A stretch of DNA of 64,000 nucleotides from Hyphococcus sp. (GTDB lineage Bacteria > Pseudomonadota > Alphaproteobacteria > Caulobacterales > Parvularculaceae): assembly GCA_021776295.1 (NCBI GenBank), contig JAJFGE010000069.1:30992-94991 (forward strand), in the 5' to 3' direction. Below the pieces are notes generated by a model, which had not been told where the DNA came from, did not search any database, and saw only the letters and a program-made list of their open reading frames with translations. Shown here piece after piece: positions 38,471 to 48,261 of this stretch. The translations under genes and the position numbers were made by a program. Each line of letters begins with the position of its first letter. The stretch's first letter is position 1.

Positions 38471-39094
38471 TCAGGTTAAAACGAATTCGGTGATTAAAAT
38501 CTGGTCAATGATGACGCCGGGGGCGACGGCGCCGATACGCCGGCGGATTTGCGCACGCAGGCGCGACATCGCCGCCGGGTCTTCAAACTCATCGCTGTTG
38601 ACGGAACGAAGATAGGTGTTGAGCACATCCTTGATATGATAGGTGCGCGATAACAGCGCGTCGGCCTGCTCGCTTGGCGTTTCGATGATGAGGGCGAGCT
38701 TGAGATGGCGCCGCGCGCCCATGGGCCGTATGGAAATAACCATCGGGTCGAGCACTAAAAACGCCGCCTCGCCATGAAATTCTATTTTACCGCCCTGCAT
38801 TGCAGAACTATCCGCGGTCTGTTTTTTGCCATGCTTGGTTTCTTTTTTAGGCTTGTGGCCTGACGGTCTGGCTTCGGCGTGTTTCTTCTCGTTGCTATCA
38901 TGGCTTGCATCTTCCTCAGTAATTTCAGCGCCGGGTTTAGCGCCCGGCGCCAGAAAAAATACCGCCGCCGCCGCGCCGCCCGCAACGATCAGCGCCACAA
39001 AGGCAATCAGAATAATACCAACGCCCTTTTTCTTTTTGCCCTCGCCGTCTTGTTCGGTTTCTTCACAAGCGGGGTCGTTTTCAGCTTCAGCCAT
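38471..39094 (-). CDS. fliL: Flagellar basal body-associated protein FliL (copy 2)
   Basis: KKKGVGIILIAFVALIVAGGAAAAVFFL...FLVLDPMVISIRPMGARRHLKLALIIETPSEQADALLSRTYHIKDVLNTYLRS. Confidence 0.92.
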   Translation of the reverse strand: MAEAENDPACEETEQDGEGKKKKGVGIILIAFVALIVAGGAAAAVFFLAPGAKPGAEITEEDASHDSNEKKHAEARPSGHKPKKETKHGKKQTADSSAMQGGKIEFHGEAAFLVLDPMVISIRPMGARRHLKLALIIETPSEQADALLSRTYHIKDVLNTYLRSVNSDEFEDPAAMSRLRAQIRRRIGAVAPGVIIDQILITEFVLT

Positions 39095-39227
39095 GATTAC
39101 ACCTAAAAGTTGTGCTAATGAATATAGACAACTATTCGTAAACTCAAAATTAATATTGAAAGCGGAAATTAACCAAGAAATCTGAAGCCGCGCACTGAGG
39201 CGCGTCTTCGTTTGGTGGGAATGTGTA

Positions 39228-40736
39228 ATGTCAAACCTGGCGGCGAACTGGAACCAGTTGTCGATGCAGAAAAAGCTGGTTCTTACCGGTGTTATGCTGG
39301 CGACGTTGGCGGCGTTCTGGATGCTGATGAATGTCGCGTCCAGGCCGCATATGGCTTTTCTCTATGGCGGGCTGGACCCGTCGGCTGCGGGCGAAATTTT
39401 AAGTGTACTGGAATCGATGGATGTTGCATCTGACGTGCGCGGCGATGCGATTTATGTACCGCAGCCCAAACGCGATGAAGTGCGTATGGCGCTTGCACGC
39501 CAGGGCTTGCCGCAACAGGGCCAGGCGGGTTTTGAACTGCTCGACGAGATGAACGGTTTTGCGGTGACGTCGGATATGTTTGACGCTACCTATTGGCGCG
39601 CCAAGGAGGGCGAGCTGGCGCGGACAATTTTGGCGACGCCGGGCGTAAAAGCGGCGCGGGTGCATATCGCTGCACCCAAGATATCGTCGTTTTCGCGCCA
39701 CCGCCGTGAGCCCAGCGCATCGGTGACGATCACTATGAGCCGCGGGCGGATGGACCGTCAGCACGCCGTCGCCATTCGTTATCTGGTAGCGCTGGGCGTT
39801 CCTGATCTCGACCCGGAAAAGGTCGCGATTATCGATTCCCTTAATGGCGTCATTTTAAAGCCCGGAAGCCAGAACGCGCTGGAGGAAATGGAGACCAGCG
39901 ATAATGATCGCGCGCGCAAGATGGAGCGGGCGCTTGTCAACATGCTCGAAGCTCATGTCGGCCCCGACAATGTGCGGGTGAACATATCGCTGAAGGTTGA
40001 CCGCGAGCGCGAGACCGTCTCGGAGCGAATACTGGACCCGGCAAGCCGGGTGATGATGGCGCGCGAGACCACCGAGGTCCAACAATCCGATAGCGGCTCT
40101 GGCAATGCGGTGACAGTCGCCAGTAATTTGCCCGATGGCGACGCAGCCGCTGAACCATCGGGTTCAAAGTCTGAACGCAGCGAGGCGAACCAGACCACCC
40201 GGTTTGATATTTCCGAAGTTAACCGCAAGCGCGAAAAAATGCCCGGCGCCATTGCGCAAGTTCATGTCGCGGTTTTAATCAACGAAACTGACCCAACGCC
40301 GCGCAGCGACGAAGAGCTGAGTGCGCTGGGCGCTCTCGTTGCTACAGCCATCGGGTTTGATGACGCGCGCGGCGATAAGGTCACCGTGAAAGCGATGTCA
40401 TTTCACCAGGAGGAGGTGATTGTGGAGGATCCGGTCACCGGCGGCGTTATGGCGTTTCTTCAGGATAATCTGATCTCGATGTTGCAGATTTTTATTCCGG
40501 CGGTTGTCGTCCTGGCGCTGGCGATGTTTGTGTTGAAGCCAATCCTCACCCAAGGCCCGGCGGCGCAGAGCGCTGGCCAAGTCGCGGCGCCAGATATCGC
40601 CGGCGCTATTGAGCCGCCGGCGGCCAACGCGGAAGCAAAAACTCCAGTGGATGCTTTGCAAGACCTCGCCAGCGCAGACACCGGCGCCACCGCCACGGTT
40701 CTGACATCGTGGCTCGATGAAACCGAGGCGGCGTGA
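39228..40736 (+). CDS. fliF: Flagellar MS-ring protein FliF
   Basis: YGGLDPSAAGEILSVLESM...RAKEGELARTILATPGVKAARVHIA. Confidence 0.96.
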   Translation: MSNLAANWNQLSMQKKLVLTGVMLATLAAFWMLMNVASRPHMAFLYGGLDPSAAGEILSVLESMDVASDVRGDAIYVPQPKRDEVRMALARQGLPQQGQAGFELLDEMNGFAVTSDMFDATYWRAKEGELARTILATPGVKAARVHIAAPKISSFSRHRREPSASVTITMSRGRMDRQHAVAIRYLVALGVPDLDPEKVAIIDSLNGVILKPGSQNALEEMETSDNDRARKMERALVNMLEAHVGPDNVRVNISLKVDRERETVSERILDPASRVMMARETTEVQQSDSGSGNAVTVASNLPDGDAAAEPSGSKSERSEANQTTRFDISEVNRKREKMPGAIAQVHVAVLINETDPTPRSDEELSALGALVATAIGFDDARGDKVTVKAMSFHQEEVIVEDPVTGGVMAFLQDNLISMLQIFIPAVVVLALAMFVLKPILTQGPAAQSAGQVAAPDIAGAIEPPAANAEAKTPVDALQDLASADTGATATVLTSWLDETEAA

Positions 40737-40789
40737 TGGCGGGATTTGGTTCGGTGATTTCCAACATTCATTCGGGAGCTAAAAAATGA
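40736..40789 (+). CDS. 17-aa micro-ORF bridging fliF and fliN (MAGFGSVISNIHSGAKK)
   Basis: TGATG overlap with the fliF stop and AATGA overlap with the fliN start. Confidence 0.3.
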   Translation: MAGFGSVISNIHSGAKK

Positions 40790-41124
40790 GCGAAGAAACC
40801 CAAGACGCGGCGCCAGAACTCAGCGCGGACAAAGAAGATGTCGCCCCGACGGAGAAAGTGATGGGTCCAAGCGATATGCGCAATCCGAAAGTCATGTCCC
40901 TGCCGGTGCGCATTATGGTGTCGGTCGGCAAGGCGGAGATGACAGTTGAGCAATTGCTGAACCTGACATCTGAGGCGGTGATTGATCTCGACGCGCAAAT
41001 TGACGACCCGGCGGAAATTTTCGTTGGCGACAGATTGGTGGCGCGCGGCGAGCTTGTTGAATCCGGCAGCAAGGACGGCGCCATCGCCATTCGCCTGGTG
41101 GAAGTTTGCGACGCTGCGGCTTGA
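40786..41124 (+). CDS. fliN: Flagellar motor switch protein FliN
   Basis: LPVRIMVSVGKAEMTVEQLLNLTSEAVIDLDAQIDDPAEIFVGDRLVARGELV. Confidence 0.95.
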   Translation: MSEETQDAAPELSADKEDVAPTEKVMGPSDMRNPKVMSLPVRIMVSVGKAEMTVEQLLNLTSEAVIDLDAQIDDPAEIFVGDRLVARGELVESGSKDGAIAIRLVEVCDAAA

Positions 41125-41129
41125 ATGGG

Positions 41130-41894
41130 ATGACGCCCTTGCGCAAGATATGCAGAATTTTATGGATTGCCGCCGCTTTGGTGATGATCACCGGCGCTAG
41201 CGCTGCCGCACAGGAAACCGCCGCGCCGCTTTTCGATACGTTTCAGAGCGGGCCGGAGGGCGGCGGCCTGACGGCGCGCATCATTCAGATATTCATCCTC
41301 GTCACCGTGCTCAGCCTGGCGCCGGGCATTGCGATGATGGTCACCTGCCTGCCATTTATGATCATTGTTCTGTCGATCCTGCGCCAGGGGGTCGGGCTAC
41401 AGCAGGCGCCGCCGAACATGCTGATTGTCAGTGTGGCAATGTTTTTAACGTATTTTGTCATGGAGCCGGTATTTAAAGATGCCTGGAGCGCCGGCGTCCA
41501 GCCGCTTTTAAACGGTGAGATTTCACAAAGCCTGGCGTTTGAAAACACCATGACGCCATTTCGGAATTTTATGGAATCGCGGGTCGATGATGAGGCTTTG
41601 TTTATCCTCAGTGACGCCAAGGGCGATGTGGCGTTAAAGCCTGGCGAGGCGCCGCCTCTGTCGCTTCTGGCGCCGGCGTTTGTGCTTTCGGAAATTCAAC
41701 GCGCTTTTGAAATCGGATTTGCAGTGTTATTGCCGTTTTTGATCATCGATCTTCTCGTGGCGTCCATATTAATGGCGATGGGGATGATGATGGTGCCGCC
41801 GGCGATTGTCTCGTTACCTTTTAAAGTGGCGTTTTTTGTTCTCACCAATGGATGGGTCGCCGTTTCTGGCGCGCTGGTGAGAGGATATTCCTGA
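41130..41894 (+). CDS. fliP: Flagellar export protein FliP
   Basis: LAPGIAMMVTCLPFMIIVLSILRQGVGLQQAPPNMLIVSVAMFLTYFVMEP. Confidence 0.94.
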   Translation: MTPLRKICRILWIAAALVMITGASAAAQETAAPLFDTFQSGPEGGGLTARIIQIFILVTVLSLAPGIAMMVTCLPFMIIVLSILRQGVGLQQAPPNMLIVSVAMFLTYFVMEPVFKDAWSAGVQPLLNGEISQSLAFENTMTPFRNFMESRVDDEALFILSDAKGDVALKPGEAPPLSLLAPAFVLSEIQRAFEIGFAVLLPFLIIDLLVASILMAMGMMMVPPAIVSLPFKVAFFVLTNGWVAVSGALVRGYS

Positions 41895-42958
41895 TGGCGG
41901 ACCGTAAAGTCGAAAACCTGCCGGTGCTGGCCAATGAAGTGTGGGTCACCAAGGCGCACAAGGCGGCGGTAATTCTTGCATCGCTCAGTGCGGAGACGGC
42001 CAAAGCGATTGTCAACGACATCAGCGACGCGCATTTACGCGCCTTCGCCAAAGCGTTCAGTGAGTTGAAGTCAGTGCCGCCGCACTTGCTTGAGGCGATC
42101 GCCAATGAGTTTGTCGAAGAGGTGCAAGATAGCGGCGCGTCTTTTGCTGGCGGCATAGAAGAGGCGCGCCGGGTTCTCGGCGCCTTAACCGAAGAAGACC
42201 GCATCAACCGGGTTTTATCGGAGCTTGCCGGTGGCGGTACGGGTTCGGTGTGGACGCGCATCAACGATATCGACGACAAGATGCTGGCCGACTATGTGCA
42301 AACCCAGCGCCTTTCGGTTGCAGCAGCCATCGTCACTAAACTTTCGTTTCAGAAAACCGCCGATGTTCTGGCCTATGCCGAGCCGGCGTTCTCGCAGAAA
42401 GTGTTGCTTGAACTGGCGCGGCGCTCGCCGCCGGGTAATGCAGTGTTAAACGCGATTGCCGATGCGATTAATGAGGAGTTGCTGGCGCCGCTTGCCGCCA
42501 AGCCGTCAACGTCAAACGCCGGGGCGACGGTTGGCGAGATTATCAACTGCCTACCGGCGGCCAAGCGCGATGCGTTTATGGGCCATCTCTGCGATGTTGA
42601 TCCGGAAATTGGCGAGGCTGTGAAAAAAGCCATATTGCTGTTCGAGGATTTGCATCAGCGCCTGCCAGAATCAGGCGTGCCAATAATCATGCGCGAGCTG
42701 GACCGCGATGTGTTGCTGGCGGCGTTGAAATATGGCGCGAGCAATGCGGTCGAAACGGTAGAATTTCTGTTCGCCAATATCTCCAAACGCATGGCCAGTC
42801 AGTATCGTGAAGATATTGAAGAGCTGGAAGAGCTAACCGATACAGACGGTGAGAAGGCGCAGCGCGCCTTTACCTCCGCGGTGCGACGACTGGTCTCGGC
42901 TGGAGAGATTAAGCTGAACGCGGTTGTCGAGGAGGCTGACGAGGCGGAGGTTGAGTAG
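41894..42958 (+). CDS. fliG: Flagellar motor switch protein FliG
   Basis: KAAVILASLSAETAKAIVNDISDAHLRAFAKAF...DVLAYAEPAFSQKVLLELARR; start trimmed to 41894. Confidence 0.9.
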   Translation: MADRKVENLPVLANEVWVTKAHKAAVILASLSAETAKAIVNDISDAHLRAFAKAFSELKSVPPHLLEAIANEFVEEVQDSGASFAGGIEEARRVLGALTEEDRINRVLSELAGGGTGSVWTRINDIDDKMLADYVQTQRLSVAAAIVTKLSFQKTADVLAYAEPAFSQKVLLELARRSPPGNAVLNAIADAINEELLAPLAAKPSTSNAGATVGEIINCLPAAKRDAFMGHLCDVDPEIGEAVKKAILLFEDLHQRLPESGVPIIMRELDRDVLLAALKYGASNAVETVEFLFANISKRMASQYREDIEELEELTDTDGEKAQRAFTSAVRRLVSAGEIKLNAVVEEADEAEVE

Positions 42959-43106
42959 CCGCCCAAGCTTGTACGAACATGGATTGATTCTGACTCATAG
43001 GGCGTCAATGGCTATCTACCTCTCCCCACCGGGCTGTCGCCGCACACATTTATGGATGCCGGATACTCTGTGCTCTGAGGTTTCGACCTGCTTTCGGCGC
43101 CGCTAA

Positions 43107-43156
43107 CCCCCTCTGTCCGCTTCGCAGACACCTCCCCCGCAAGCGGAGGAGGAATT
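43107..43156 (+). repeat. GC-rich double-hairpin interspersed repeat, copy 1
   Basis: CCCCCTCTGTCCGCTTCGCAGACACCTCCCCCGCAAGCGGAGGAGGAATT. Confidence 0.75.
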
Positions 43157-43177
43157 AGGCTGCGCATGCGGCGAGGT

Positions 43178-43227
43178 TATCCTTCCCCCGTTTACGGGGG
43201 AAGTGGCCCGAAGGGCCGATGGGGGCC
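43178..43227 (-). repeat. GC-rich double-hairpin interspersed repeat, copy 2 (inverted)
   Basis: Reverse complement GGCCCCCATCGGCCCTTCGGGCCACTTCCCCCGTAAACGGGGGAAGGATAA matches copies 1 and 3. Confidence 0.75.
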
Positions 43228-43250
43228 TTGCAGTAACTTTGTATCTGCTT

Positions 43251-44363
43251 TTATATAACCACCAGCTCAGCATGCAGCGCGCCGGCGGCTTTTACGGATT
43301 TTAAGATGTCGATCAACTCGCGCGGGCCGACGCCCAGCGCGTTCAGCCCCTCTATGAGGTCGGAGAGGGAAACGCTTTCATCGACAATGGCAATCCGGCG
43401 TTCGTCATTTTGATCGATGGTGATGGTTGTGTCGGGCAGGGTGATGGTCTCGCCATTGCGTGAGAACGGATTGGGCTGTGAGACTACCGGTGTTTCGCGC
43501 ACGGTGATGGTGAGATTGCCCTGTGTGACGGCAAAGCGTGAGATTTGCACATCCGCGCCGAGGACGACGGTGCCGGATTTCTGGTCGATGACAATACGCG
43601 CCTTTTGTTCCGGCGCGATGCGGATATTTTCCACCTTGCCGAGTAGATACACCGCCCGCATCGGCGCATCAGCGATGTTTAGCTCCACTGTGCCGGGATC
43701 GAGCATGTGGGCTATCGGTTTTTCAAAGGATTTGTTGATCGCGGTTTCAATCCGCGCCGCTGTGGTGAAGTCCGGCGCACGTAGGGCAAGGCGCACGGTT
43801 TTCATGCTCGCAAAGTCAAATGCGATTTCGCGTTCGACCCGCGCGCCTTGAGGAACTGTGCCGGAGGTTGGCGAGCCGAAAGTGACCTCGGCTCCGGCGC
43901 CATCGGCGCTGAAGCCGCTGGCCAGAACCGGGCCTTGCGCGACTGCATAAATCTGGCCGTCGCCGGCATTGAGCGGCGTCATGATAAGTGTGCCGCCAAG
44001 CAGGTTGGTTGCATCACCAATCGCGGACACGGTAACGTCAATTTGCGAGCCGGCGCGGGCATAGGGCGGCAAGGTTGCGGTGACGATCACGGCGGCGACA
44101 TTGCGTGGACGAAATCTTTCACCCTGAACATTAATGCCGAGGCGCTCAAGGAGGCTTGACAGAGCCTCTTCCGTATAGGGTGAATTGCGCACGCTGTCAC
44201 CGGCGCCATCAAGGCCGACAATCAAGCCATAGCCAACTAAGTCGTTGCCGCGCACGCCTTCGATATTGACCACGTCTTTGATACGCACATCGGCTGCGGC
44301 AAATGGTGTTGCGCAAAATGACAGGACGAGTGAGGCGGCGAGCAGTCGGTGAAATTTTTTCAT
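43251..44363 (-). CDS. flgI: Flagellar P-ring protein FlgI
   Basis: VRIKDVVNIEGVRGNDLVGYGLIVGLDGAGDSVRN; start trimmed to 44363. Confidence 0.96.
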   Translation of the reverse strand: MKKFHRLLAASLVLSFCATPFAAADVRIKDVVNIEGVRGNDLVGYGLIVGLDGAGDSVRNSPYTEEALSSLLERLGINVQGERFRPRNVAAVIVTATLPPYARAGSQIDVTVSAIGDATNLLGGTLIMTPLNAGDGQIYAVAQGPVLASGFSADGAGAEVTFGSPTSGTVPQGARVEREIAFDFASMKTVRLALRAPDFTTAARIETAINKSFEKPIAHMLDPGTVELNIADAPMRAVYLLGKVENIRIAPEQKARIVIDQKSGTVVLGADVQISRFAVTQGNLTITVRETPVVSQPNPFSRNGETITLPDTTITIDQNDERRIAIVDESVSLSDLIEGLNALGVGPRELIDILKSVKAAGALHAELVVI

Positions 44364-44367
44364 AAAC

Positions 44368-45369
44368 CTAACGCAGGAAATTAACCAGAGAGAGCCGGCC
44401 GATGCGGGCGGTGAGGGTGAAAGACGATTGCAGCTGTGACTCAAGCTGTTGCAATTCGAGCGCGGCTTCAAACGGATCGCGCGTGGTGCGTTCGTTGAAT
44501 ACGGACGCAAGCGCTGCGGATTCTGCATCAAGGCTGGCGAGGGCGGTTTGCATGCGTTCCTCAACGACGCCGATACGCGCACCAATTTGCGTCAAGCGCC
44601 CCTCCGCCTCAATCAGGCCAATCGCGCCTGTATTTAGTGTGGCAGCACGGTCGAGCGATGGGCCGGCGGCGGCTGCGACGACAATGGTTGCAAGGCCGCG
44701 CAGTATATCCTTGACTGGCTGCTCGTCGGCTTTGGCGCTGTAGTCGATCAGCTCACCGTCGGAAATTTCAACGCGTGCGGCATTGCCGGCGCCGCCTAAA
44801 TAGATGTTGGTGGCAAAGCCGCCGGTCGGGTCGTTGAAATAGGTATCGAGATCGTTTTGAAACTGCGCAGGAGTTGCCGCGCCTGAATATAACGCGCTGA
44901 TATCGGCAATCAGCGTTTGCGCATCGGCCAGCGATGCGCTGTCAACGGCGTCGCCGGAGAACAGTGCGCGGCCTTCAAAGCGTTGGTTAAAGCTCGACAT
45001 AACCGCACTAAGTTCAGCCTTGGCCGCTGTGGCGGTTGTCTCGATGCTCGCTTGATCGGCGCGCCCGACCGCGTCGAGGAGTGTGGCGCCTATGCCATTG
45101 GCGCCTTCGGCGGCGCGCTGCAACACTGTCTGTGCGGCGCCGGCGCGGCCAAGCGCGCGCGCGGTGGCGCCCCGGAAGAAGCTGACATCGTCAAACGCTT
45201 TACGCAAAAGGTGTAAGTCGCCCGATGTTGCGTCGCCGGCGGATTTTAGCGCCGGGTCGCGCCCGGTAACCAGCTCTACGCGGAGCACTTCACTGCGTTC
45301 TTTGATGTCGGTGATGGCGGTGCTGAGCCGTGTGAATTGAAGAATGGAGGGAAACCCGGAGACGTTCAT
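44368..45369 (-). CDS. flgL: Flagellar hook-associated protein FlgL / flagellin-like
   Basis: Adjacent to flgK; TDIKERSEVLRVELVTGRDPAL..., C-terminal LQQLESQLQSSFTLTARIGRLSLVNFLR. Confidence 0.85.
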   Translation of the reverse strand: MNVSGFPSILQFTRLSTAITDIKERSEVLRVELVTGRDPALKSAGDATSGDLHLLRKAFDDVSFFRGATARALGRAGAAQTVLQRAAEGANGIGATLLDAVGRADQASIETTATAAKAELSAVMSSFNQRFEGRALFSGDAVDSASLADAQTLIADISALYSGAATPAQFQNDLDTYFNDPTGGFATNIYLGGAGNAARVEISDGELIDYSAKADEQPVKDILRGLATIVVAAAAGPSLDRAATLNTGAIGLIEAEGRLTQIGARIGVVEERMQTALASLDAESAALASVFNERTTRDPFEAALELQQLESQLQSSFTLTARIGRLSLVNFLR

Positions 45370-45371
45370 GG

Positions 45372-46841
45372 CTAGATCTCCATCAACCGTTGCAGCATCC
45401 GGTCAATCGTTTGAATGACCCGGGCATTGGCTGCATAGGCCTGCTCAATAGTGATGAGGTTTTGCAATTCGCGGTCGGTATCGACGCCGGTTTCGAGTTT
45501 TTCAGATTCCACCAGACTAACCGCCAGGGTTTGCGCGCCTGTGGCGCGTGCGACGGCGGCGGCGCGGCCGGCGCCGGCGAGGGATGTGAGTTGGGCTGCC
45601 GCCTCTGAGGCGTTGACATCGCGGGAGGTCTGGAGCGCGGGATCGACGGGGCGGTCGGTATTCATAACGTCAATCAGAGCACGGACAAAAACATCGGAGC
45701 CCGCAGCAGCAGACGCCGCAGCGCCAAGACCATCGCGCAGGCGTGACGCCAGGCCGCCATTGGCGGGGTCAACAGCGGCGTTGATATCAATGCGCCCGGC
45801 AAGACCGGTGAGCGTCGCCGGGTTCACTAGCGCGCCGGCGTCGGTAAACAATCCGGGCGCGCCGGGCACCAGCGTCGGGTCAAGACCGGGCCCGGAAAAC
45901 CGTTCCGCCAAATCGAGCGCCACGGCGTCAAGCGCTAACGAGGCCTCAGGAACCAGCCTGTCGCGGACGTCAAACAGACCCGCCATTGCGCCTTCGCGCA
46001 CCGCCAGTGTCGCCGTGCCGCCGGGGGTGATGTCGTCGCCATCCACCGACAATCCGGACAAGGCGCCGGCGCCATTATTATACGCGCTTTGCGGCGTCAT
46101 TACCGGCGCCGGCGTGAACTCGACCGTGCGCGCCGTTCCGACAAGCAGAAAAACGCCTTCCTGGGTCATCAAATCAATCTTGCCATTGTCACGCTGTAAT
46201 TCGCGCACCGGAATGCTTTCATTGATACGGTCGATCACCAGCTGGCGCTGGTCCAGCAGTGCAGAAACATCACCGCCCGTGGCGCCGCTGCGGCTGATGG
46301 CGGTGTTGAGGCGTTCGACCTCCTGCAAGTCGGTGTTGACTGCATCGACCCGGCGTGAAATTTCAGCGTCGGCATTGGCGCGGATATTCTGGAATTCATT
46401 GGCTATCCGATTAAGGCCGGATGCGAGGTCTTTGGCCGCATTCACCGTCGTTAGCTGCGCCGCGCCGCTGTCGGGCGTATCGGCGAGCGTCCTGAGCGTG
46501 GTTTCAAGTTTTGCAAAGCGCTGAAACAACGCGTTGGGATCATCGGGACCGCCGAGCAAATCGCCGATCCTGGTAAAGGCGTTGGCGCGCGCATCACTGG
46601 CGGCAAATTCTGCATCCGCGCCGCGCCGCTCGAAGGTGACCGCCGGGTTGGTCGACCGGGCAATGCCAGCCACCGCAACGCCGGCGCCGGCGCCGCCAGC
46701 GGCGCGTTCAACGATCGTAACATCACGGCGGTTGAACCCGTCGGTGAGCGCATTGGCGATATTGTTGGACGTAACCCCGGCGCGCCGCGAAGATACGGCG
46801 AGCGCAGAGGTTGCGTTTGCAAGCGCTTGCGAAAGGGACAT
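45372..46841 (-). CDS. flgK: Flagellar hook-associated protein FlgK
   Basis: SLSQALANATSALAVSSRRAGVTSNNIANALTDGFNRRDV; C-terminal NLITIEQAYAANARVIQTIDRMLQRLMEI. Confidence 0.94.
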   Translation of the reverse strand: MSLSQALANATSALAVSSRRAGVTSNNIANALTDGFNRRDVTIVERAAGGAGAGVAVAGIARSTNPAVTFERRGADAEFAASDARANAFTRIGDLLGGPDDPNALFQRFAKLETTLRTLADTPDSGAAQLTTVNAAKDLASGLNRIANEFQNIRANADAEISRRVDAVNTDLQEVERLNTAISRSGATGGDVSALLDQRQLVIDRINESIPVRELQRDNGKIDLMTQEGVFLLVGTARTVEFTPAPVMTPQSAYNNGAGALSGLSVDGDDITPGGTATLAVREGAMAGLFDVRDRLVPEASLALDAVALDLAERFSGPGLDPTLVPGAPGLFTDAGALVNPATLTGLAGRIDINAAVDPANGGLASRLRDGLGAAASAAAGSDVFVRALIDVMNTDRPVDPALQTSRDVNASEAAAQLTSLAGAGRAAAVARATGAQTLAVSLVESEKLETGVDTDRELQNLITIEQAYAANARVIQTIDRMLQRLMEI

Positions 46842-46898
46842 AGGCGCGCCTCCGTATTGTTATGCGCTTAGCGCGATCGCGTCAGGCTCGAAAACTCT

Positions 46899-48203
46899 CT
46901 AGCGGATGATGTCGGTGGTCTCCTGCAAGATTTCGTCGACCGTCTGAATGATTTTCGCGTTTGAGGAATATGCCCGCTGGGTCTGAATGAGGTCAGTAAG
47001 CTCATTGGCGATGTCGGTGGTCGATTCTGTCAGTGAAAAGCCGATGGTCGTGCCGACCGGCCCGTCGCCGGCATCCCAAAGAAAGAAGTCGCCGCTTTCC
47101 TGCGATACGGAAAAGGCCTGATTGCCCTCGGCGTTAAGGCCTTTAAAGTTCGGCACGTTGGCGATCGGGATCTGATAAATCGTGCGGCGGAAACCGGTAT
47201 CGAAAATCGCTTGTAAAAAACCGCTTTCGTCGATTTCCAAACTATTGAGATTGCCAATCGGCGCGCCATCTTTGGAAATGGCGAGTGGTGCAAAGCTTGC
47301 TGACAGTTGCGTCAATGGCGAGGTTTGCCCGGCTGTACCGACCACAATATCGATCGCACCGCTGGCCGCTGCAATGGAAACCGCGCCGGTGCCGGCATTA
47401 TAGGTCGCCCCGCCGGCGGCTGTGACGGTGGCGACCGAGCCGCCGCCGGTTGCGCTGGCGTCAAAGGTGACGTTGAACGTGCCGACCGGAACCGCCGGAT
47501 TGCCGGCATTGTCGAATATCTCGACGTTCCATTCGTTGCTTGAACCGGTTGCGGGAACCACTGGCGTGAACACCATATTGAGCGTTTGCGAGCGGCCAAG
47601 AGAGTCGAAATATTCAATCGGCAGGTTGAGCGGGGCGCCGCTGGCGCCATTCTGGGTTTCAGACGCCGGCAAATTCAAGCCAAGCTGGATGTTGCTGGTC
47701 GGCGAGGCGGCAAACTGGTTGAGATTAACCCGTACAGGCTCAAGCCCGGCGACGCTGTCGCGCGGTTGTGCGCCGACATTGCCGGCGGTGTCGGCCGGCC
47801 AGCCGAGCAAATGCAGACCGCTCAGCGTGCGCAAGAAGCCGTTATCATCGGTTGAAAATGACCCCGTCGTGGTCAGCATCATTGGCCGGTCGCTGGCCGC
47901 CGTTGATAATCCGCTTACGTCGGTTACCGGCAACATGCCGCGTCCGCTGATTGAAATATCTGTTGCATTTGAAGTTGTAATCAGCGCGCCCTGCGCGCCA
48001 GCCTCGCGAAAGGTGATCGCCCGCACGCCACCGGCGGCGAAATTGCCACGGGTTTGCGCCAGCACCATATCGGCAAACTCCGTATCGGCGCGCTTATAGC
48101 CAAAGGTCTGAGAATTGGCGATATTATTTGAAATAGTACCGAGTTTGGTGGCGTTGACAGACAACCCCATAACCCCGGCGTTCAATGATGACGATAGACC
48201 CAT
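46899..48203 (-). CDS. flgE: Flagellar hook protein FlgE
   Basis: GVMGLSVNATKLGTISNNIANSQTFGYKRADTEFADMV; C-terminal TDLIQTQRAYSSNAKIIQTVDEILQETTDIIR. Confidence 0.96.
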   Translation of the reverse strand: MGLSSSLNAGVMGLSVNATKLGTISNNIANSQTFGYKRADTEFADMVLAQTRGNFAAGGVRAITFREAGAQGALITTSNATDISISGRGMLPVTDVSGLSTAASDRPMMLTTTGSFSTDDNGFLRTLSGLHLLGWPADTAGNVGAQPRDSVAGLEPVRVNLNQFAASPTSNIQLGLNLPASETQNGASGAPLNLPIEYFDSLGRSQTLNMVFTPVVPATGSSNEWNVEIFDNAGNPAVPVGTFNVTFDASATGGGSVATVTAAGGATYNAGTGAVSIAAASGAIDIVVGTAGQTSPLTQLSASFAPLAISKDGAPIGNLNSLEIDESGFLQAIFDTGFRRTIYQIPIANVPNFKGLNAEGNQAFSVSQESGDFFLWDAGDGPVGTTIGFSLTESTTDIANELTDLIQTQRAYSSNAKIIQTVDEILQETTDIIR

Positions 48204-48235
48204 GCGACAATCTCCACGCGAATAAAACTATGAAC

Positions 48236-48250
48236 ACTACCATAGGTAGT
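48236..48250. promoter_or_regulatory. ACTACC-ATA-GGTAGT palindrome upstream of flgE
   Basis: Perfect 6-bp arms; shares ATAGGTAGT with boxes upstream of fliK. Confidence 0.35.
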
Positions 48251-48261
48251 ACTCGGTTTTA

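Noticed and set aside
43107-43227. Possible short CRISPR-like array (repeated GC-rich hairpins)
   Set aside because: Only two inverted copies, no regular spacers, no cas genes; fits interspersed palindromic repeats better.
45451-46524. 357-aa plus-strand ORF (MMRFCNSRSVSTPVSSFSDSTRL...)
   Set aside because: Fully antisense to flgK; Arg/Ser/Ala-rich composition typical of shadow ORFs in GC-rich DNA.
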